Shown here piece by piece: positions 61,242 through 64,000 of a stretch of 64,000 nucleotides of DNA (positions are counted from its first letter, which is position 1; each line of letters begins with the position of its first letter). The translations under genes were made by a program, and so were the position numbers. A model generated the notes under the pieces. It saw only the letters and a program-made list of their open reading frames with translations, was not told the origin of the DNA and made no database searches. Source of the DNA: Saprospiraceae bacterium (GTDB lineage: Bacteria; Bacteroidota; Bacteroidia; Chitinophagales; Saprospiraceae); the NCBI GenBank assembly GCA_028285085.1, contig JANQQI010000009.1, positions 113,889-177,888 of the forward strand, written 5' to 3'.

Positions 61242-62588
61242 ATGCAATTTGAGGCATTCATAGCAAAGCATATCAAACGCTATATCGACATTGCCCCACT
61301 CATCACTTTTCGCATCCTTTTTGGCGGATTGATGTTAGTGGGGGCTTTGCGTTTTATGTACTCTGGATGGATTGAGAAGTTGTATCTAGAACCACGCTTC
61401 TTTTTCAAATACTATGGCTTTGAATGGATACAACCGCTCGATAAGTGGGGCATGTATGCACTTATGATTACTGTTGTGGTCAGTGCAGCTATGATTATGC
61501 TGGGCTTTTTGTATCGTTGGAGTGTGCTGATTTTTTTCCTCAGTTTCTCTTATGTTGAGCTCATCGATGCGACCAACTACCTCAATCATTATTACCTCGT
61601 TTGTCTGCTCTCTATTGTATTATTTTTTCTGCCGGCCAACCGGGCTTTTTCGCTGGATACGCTATGCTGGCCAAGTCTAAAAACGCGTCGAGTACCCGCT
61701 TGGACTATTAATATTCTCAAGCTACAATTAGGCTTAGTTTATACCTTCGCGGGGCTGGCCAAGCTCAATCCCGATTGGTTATTTCATGCGATGCCTTTAG
61801 CCATTTGGCTACCCGAGCACGGTAATTGGCCAGTACTGGGGCCCATTTTTCAGCAAAGCTGGGCGGCTTATGCTTTTAGCTGGGCGGGAGCCATTTACGA
61901 TTTGACCATTGCCTGGTTCTTGCTGTTCAGAGTAACCCGGCCCTGGGCCTACATCGCGGTGCTGATCTTCCACGGCCTCACGTGGATGTTGTTCAACATT
62001 GGGCTCTTCCCCTTCATCATGAGCTTGGGAACATTGATTTTCTTTTCTGCAGAGAGTCATCGTCGTTGGCTTTCCTGGATTGGTTATCGCCCCAACGAGA
62101 ATGATAGACAAGCTTTCGCCTTTCATCCCGCTTTGATTCGCATATTACGACCGGCCTTGATTGGATTTTTTATTATTCAAACCCTCCTCCCCTTTCGCTT
62201 TCTACTTTATCCGGGCCACTTACTGTGGACCGAACAAGGCTACCGTTTCTCGTGGCGGGTCATGTTGGTGGAAAAAGTAGGATTGGCTACCTTCACGGTC
62301 GAAGATTCGGCAACGGGCCGGCGATCAGAAATTCAGAACGCTCGTTATCTGACCCCTTTTCAAGAAAAACAAATGAGTATCCAGCCGGACTTCATTTTAC
62401 AATACGCGCATTTTTTAAAAAAGGAATACCAAACCCATTATCAAATTGAAAAACCAATCGTCACCGTCGATGCACACGTGGCATTGAATGGTCGGGTGAG
62501 CCAACGCTTCATTGATCCCGAAGTTGATCTGGCTCAACTGAAAGATGGTTTTCGCCCAAAATCGTGGATTCTTCCTTTTCAAAACTAA
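61242..62588 (+). CDS. HTTM (vitamin-K-dependent gamma-carboxylase-like) membrane protein
   Basis: 448 residues. The first ~280 residues have six or more membrane segments and the HTTM pattern: ITFRILFGGLMLVGALRF, LNHYYLVCLLSIVLFFLPANRAFSLD and AGLAKLNPDWLFHAMPLAIWL. The C-terminal part is a soluble domain (HFLKKEYQTHYQIEKPIVTVDAHVALNGRVSQ) typical of the bacterial vitamin-K-carboxylase-like group. In the family, Lys and His residues of the membrane core help deprotonate a hydroquinone cofactor. In this operon a role in modifying an iron-uptake component is likely but unproven. Confidence 0.9.
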   Translation: MQFEAFIAKHIKRYIDIAPLITFRILFGGLMLVGALRFMYSGWIEKLYLEPRFFFKYYGFEWIQPLDKWGMYALMITVVVSAAMIMLGFLYRWSVLIFFLSFSYVELIDATNYLNHYYLVCLLSIVLFFLPANRAFSLDTLCWPSLKTRRVPAWTINILKLQLGLVYTFAGLAKLNPDWLFHAMPLAIWLPEHGNWPVLGPIFQQSWAAYAFSWAGAIYDLTIAWFLLFRVTRPWAYIAVLIFHGLTWMLFNIGLFPFIMSLGTLIFFSAESHRRWLSWIGYRPNENDRQAFAFHPALIRILRPALIGFFIIQTLLPFRFLLYPGHLLWTEQGYRFSWRVMLVEKVGLATFTVEDSATGRRSEIQNARYLTPFQEKQMSIQPDFILQYAHFLKKEYQTHYQIEKPIVTVDAHVALNGRVSQRFIDPEVDLAQLKDGFRPKSWILPFQN

Positions 62589-62594
62589 CGAAAT

Positions 62595-64000
62595 ATGAAC
62601 CACCGATCGCTCCGCCTTTTCATCCTGCTCCAATGCTTATTCGCTATGGGCATGCACGCACAGTCGGTCAGTATCTGTGGTCAGGTTATCGACGAAACAC
62701 AACGGCAATTAGAAGGCGTAAGTGTCATCTTAAATAATGGGGCACAAACGGTCGAAACGGATCAAGAAGGACGATTTTGTTTTGAAAACTTGCGCAAAGG
62801 CCCACATGTATTGATTTTTTTCTTAGAAGGTTATCAAACTCAAACTGAGGAATTACAACTCAAGTCAAACGAAGTCCATGAGCTCAATATTCAAATGCCA
62901 ACCCTGGAATATAAACTAGCCGCTATCGAAATAGAGGCTGGCATTCGACAATCTTATGGTCTCCGACGCCTGCGCAACGTAGAAGGTATGGCGATCTATG
63001 CGGCCAAGAAAAGTGAGGTGATCGAAATGAATAACCTCGTCGCCAACATGGCGACTAATAATCCACGCCAGGTCTACAAAGGTATCCCCGGCCTCAACAT
63101 CTGGGAAAGCGATGGTGCTGGCTTACAACTCAGCATCGGTGCGCGCGGTCTCGACCCCAATCGCACCTCGAATTTCAATACTCGCCAAAATGGCTATGAC
63201 ATCAGCGCCGATGCGCTAGGCTACCCAGAAAGCTATTATACGCCGCCCACTCAGGCTCTGCGGCGCATCGAAATTGTGCGCGGTGCCGCCTCCCTGCAAT
63301 ATGGTCCGCAATTCGGCGGCCTGTTGAATTTTGTATTCAAAAAGGGGCCCAGCCACAAAGCATTCGAATTCACCACAGAAAATACCGTAGGTTCTTTTGG
63401 CCTGCTCAATTCGTTTAACAGCATCGGTGGTAGTCACAATGGTTGGAATTATTATGCCTTTTTCCAGCGTAAGCAAGGCGACGCGTGGCGAGACAACTCC
63501 AACTTCCACCAAAATACAGGCTATCTCCAAATCAGCAAAGCCATCAATTCTCGTCTTACGCTGGGACTCGAAACCACACACATGACTTACCTGGCGCAAC
63601 AGCCGGGTGGCCTTCAAGATTTTGAGTTTGAGCAGGATCCACAGCAATCCAAGCGGGCCCGCAACTGGTTCCAAGTCAAATGGAATCTCTCAGCTTTTAT
63701 TGTAGACTATCGCTTGTCGGATCGCACGAAGATCAATAGCCGAACCTTCTTTCTCGGGGCACAGCGCGAAGCCCTCGGAGAGCTCGGGGCGATTAATCGG
63801 CCCGATCCCTTGCGGGAGCGCGATCTCATCCGAGGCCAATACCTCAATTTTGGCAACGAAACGCGCTTAATTCATCGTTATAAACCAGGTAAACACTTTG
63901 CGACTTTCCTTTTGGGTGTGCGCTACTATCAAGGGCATACGCGCAATGAGCAAGGGGACGCCGATGATGGTAGTGATGCTAATTTTGAGTTCCTCAACCC
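62595..64000 (+). CDS. FecA-like TonB-dependent receptor (partial, runs off the window)
   Basis: The ATG at 62595 gives a signal peptide (LFILLQCLFAMGMHAQ). The first domain is a carboxypeptidase-regulatory-like beta fold (CGQVIDETQRQLEGVSVILN, about 25-105). A TonB plug follows (RQVYKGIPGLNIWESDG, GARGLDPNRTSNFNTRQNGYDISADALGYPESYYTPP, RIEIVRGAASLQYGPQFGGLLNF). The Asn/Tyr/Asp-rich loop is typical of Fe(III)-dicitrate receptors. The barrel begins before the window ends at 64000, so about half of the protein is visible. It ends an operon with a 6-base gap from the HTTM gene. Confidence 0.92.
   Translation, partial: MNHRSLRLFILLQCLFAMGMHAQSVSICGQVIDETQRQLEGVSVILNNGAQTVETDQEGRFCFENLRKGPHVLIFFLEGYQTQTEELQLKSNEVHELNIQMPTLEYKLAAIEIEAGIRQSYGLRRLRNVEGMAIYAAKKSEVIEMNNLVANMATNNPRQVYKGIPGLNIWESDGAGLQLSIGARGLDPNRTSNFNTRQNGYDISADALGYPESYYTPPTQALRRIEIVRGAASLQYGPQFGGLLNFVFKKGPSHKAFEFTTENTVGSFGLLNSFNSIGGSHNGWNYYAFFQRKQGDAWRDNSNFHQNTGYLQISKAINSRLTLGLETTHMTYLAQQPGGLQDFEFEQDPQQSKRARNWFQVKWNLSAFIVDYRLSDRTKINSRTFFLGAQREALGELGAINRPDPLRERDLIRGQYLNFGNETRLIHRYKPGKHFATFLLGVRYYQGHTRNEQGDADDGSDANFEFLN

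Overview
The window looks like a chromosomal segment of a Bacteroidota bacterium, most likely of the Saprospiria (Lewinella-like) group. The evidence is: two long secreted proteins with type IX secretion (T9SS) C-terminal sorting domains; PKD and SprB-type repeats; DUF4856/imelysin lipoproteins; many short Bacteroidota-style lipoprotein signals; and promoters of the TTTG-N19-TAnnTTTG type (best case upstream of metK). The genus assignment is inference from gene content. No rRNA, tRNA, CRISPR array, IS transposase or prophage was recognised.

Layout. 1-2.0 kb: the end of a secreted-protein operon with a TlpA-like thioredoxin lipoprotein, then a large conserved protein of unknown function that has a paralogue at 57-58.5 kb. 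2.2-4.4 kb: a T9SS-sorted protein and an odd Cys-rich lipoprotein with an isoleucine-rich tail. 4.5-8.7 kb: an outer-membrane barrel and dnaE. 8.9-31.7 kb: a long accessory stretch, almost all on the minus strand. It holds a HipA-like kinase with DUF3037, a Tat-exported cupin with an erythromycin-esterase-like protein, a LytS/LytR-type two-component pair plus an orphan LytTR protein, DOMON and NTF2 proteins, two alpha/beta hydrolases, aldehyde dehydrogenase plus SDR plus a Crp-type regulator, two SRPBCC proteins with an AraC regulator, and several small hypotheticals. 31.7-37.6 kb: serine beta-lactamase-like, NlpC/CHAP-like and transglutaminase-like proteins and a SIR2-TPR protein whose six TPR units are nearly identical. 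38.0-44.8 kb: a tightly packed minus-strand cluster (Crp regulator, C45 acyltransferase, alpha/beta hydrolase, FAD amine oxidase, lipocalin-like protein, barrel-like protein, lipoprotein, DJ-1/PfpI).

45-53 kb is a housekeeping block on the plus strand: an SCP2/cupin protein, fumC, DUF177-rpmF-RidA, trpS, a FAH-family enzyme and metK. 53.2-56.9 kb is a giant PKD/SprB/dockerin-like T9SS protein. 58.9-64 kb is a tight plus-strand operon: DUF4856 lipoprotein, imelysin lipoprotein, HTTM (vitamin-K-carboxylase-like) membrane protein and a FecA-like TonB receptor that runs off the window. It is probably an iron-uptake locus, and the 12-bp palindrome CCTAATATTAGG is repeated upstream of it.

Non-coding structure is rich. 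A MITE-like family with AGAGCTTGTTTGG ends occurs in complete and half copies. A 41-bp perfect direct repeat lies upstream of the orphan LytTR gene. A decayed partial duplicate of the SCP2/cupin locus lies 7.6 kb away from its source, just upstream of the SIR2-TPR gene. Several strong terminators are also visible.
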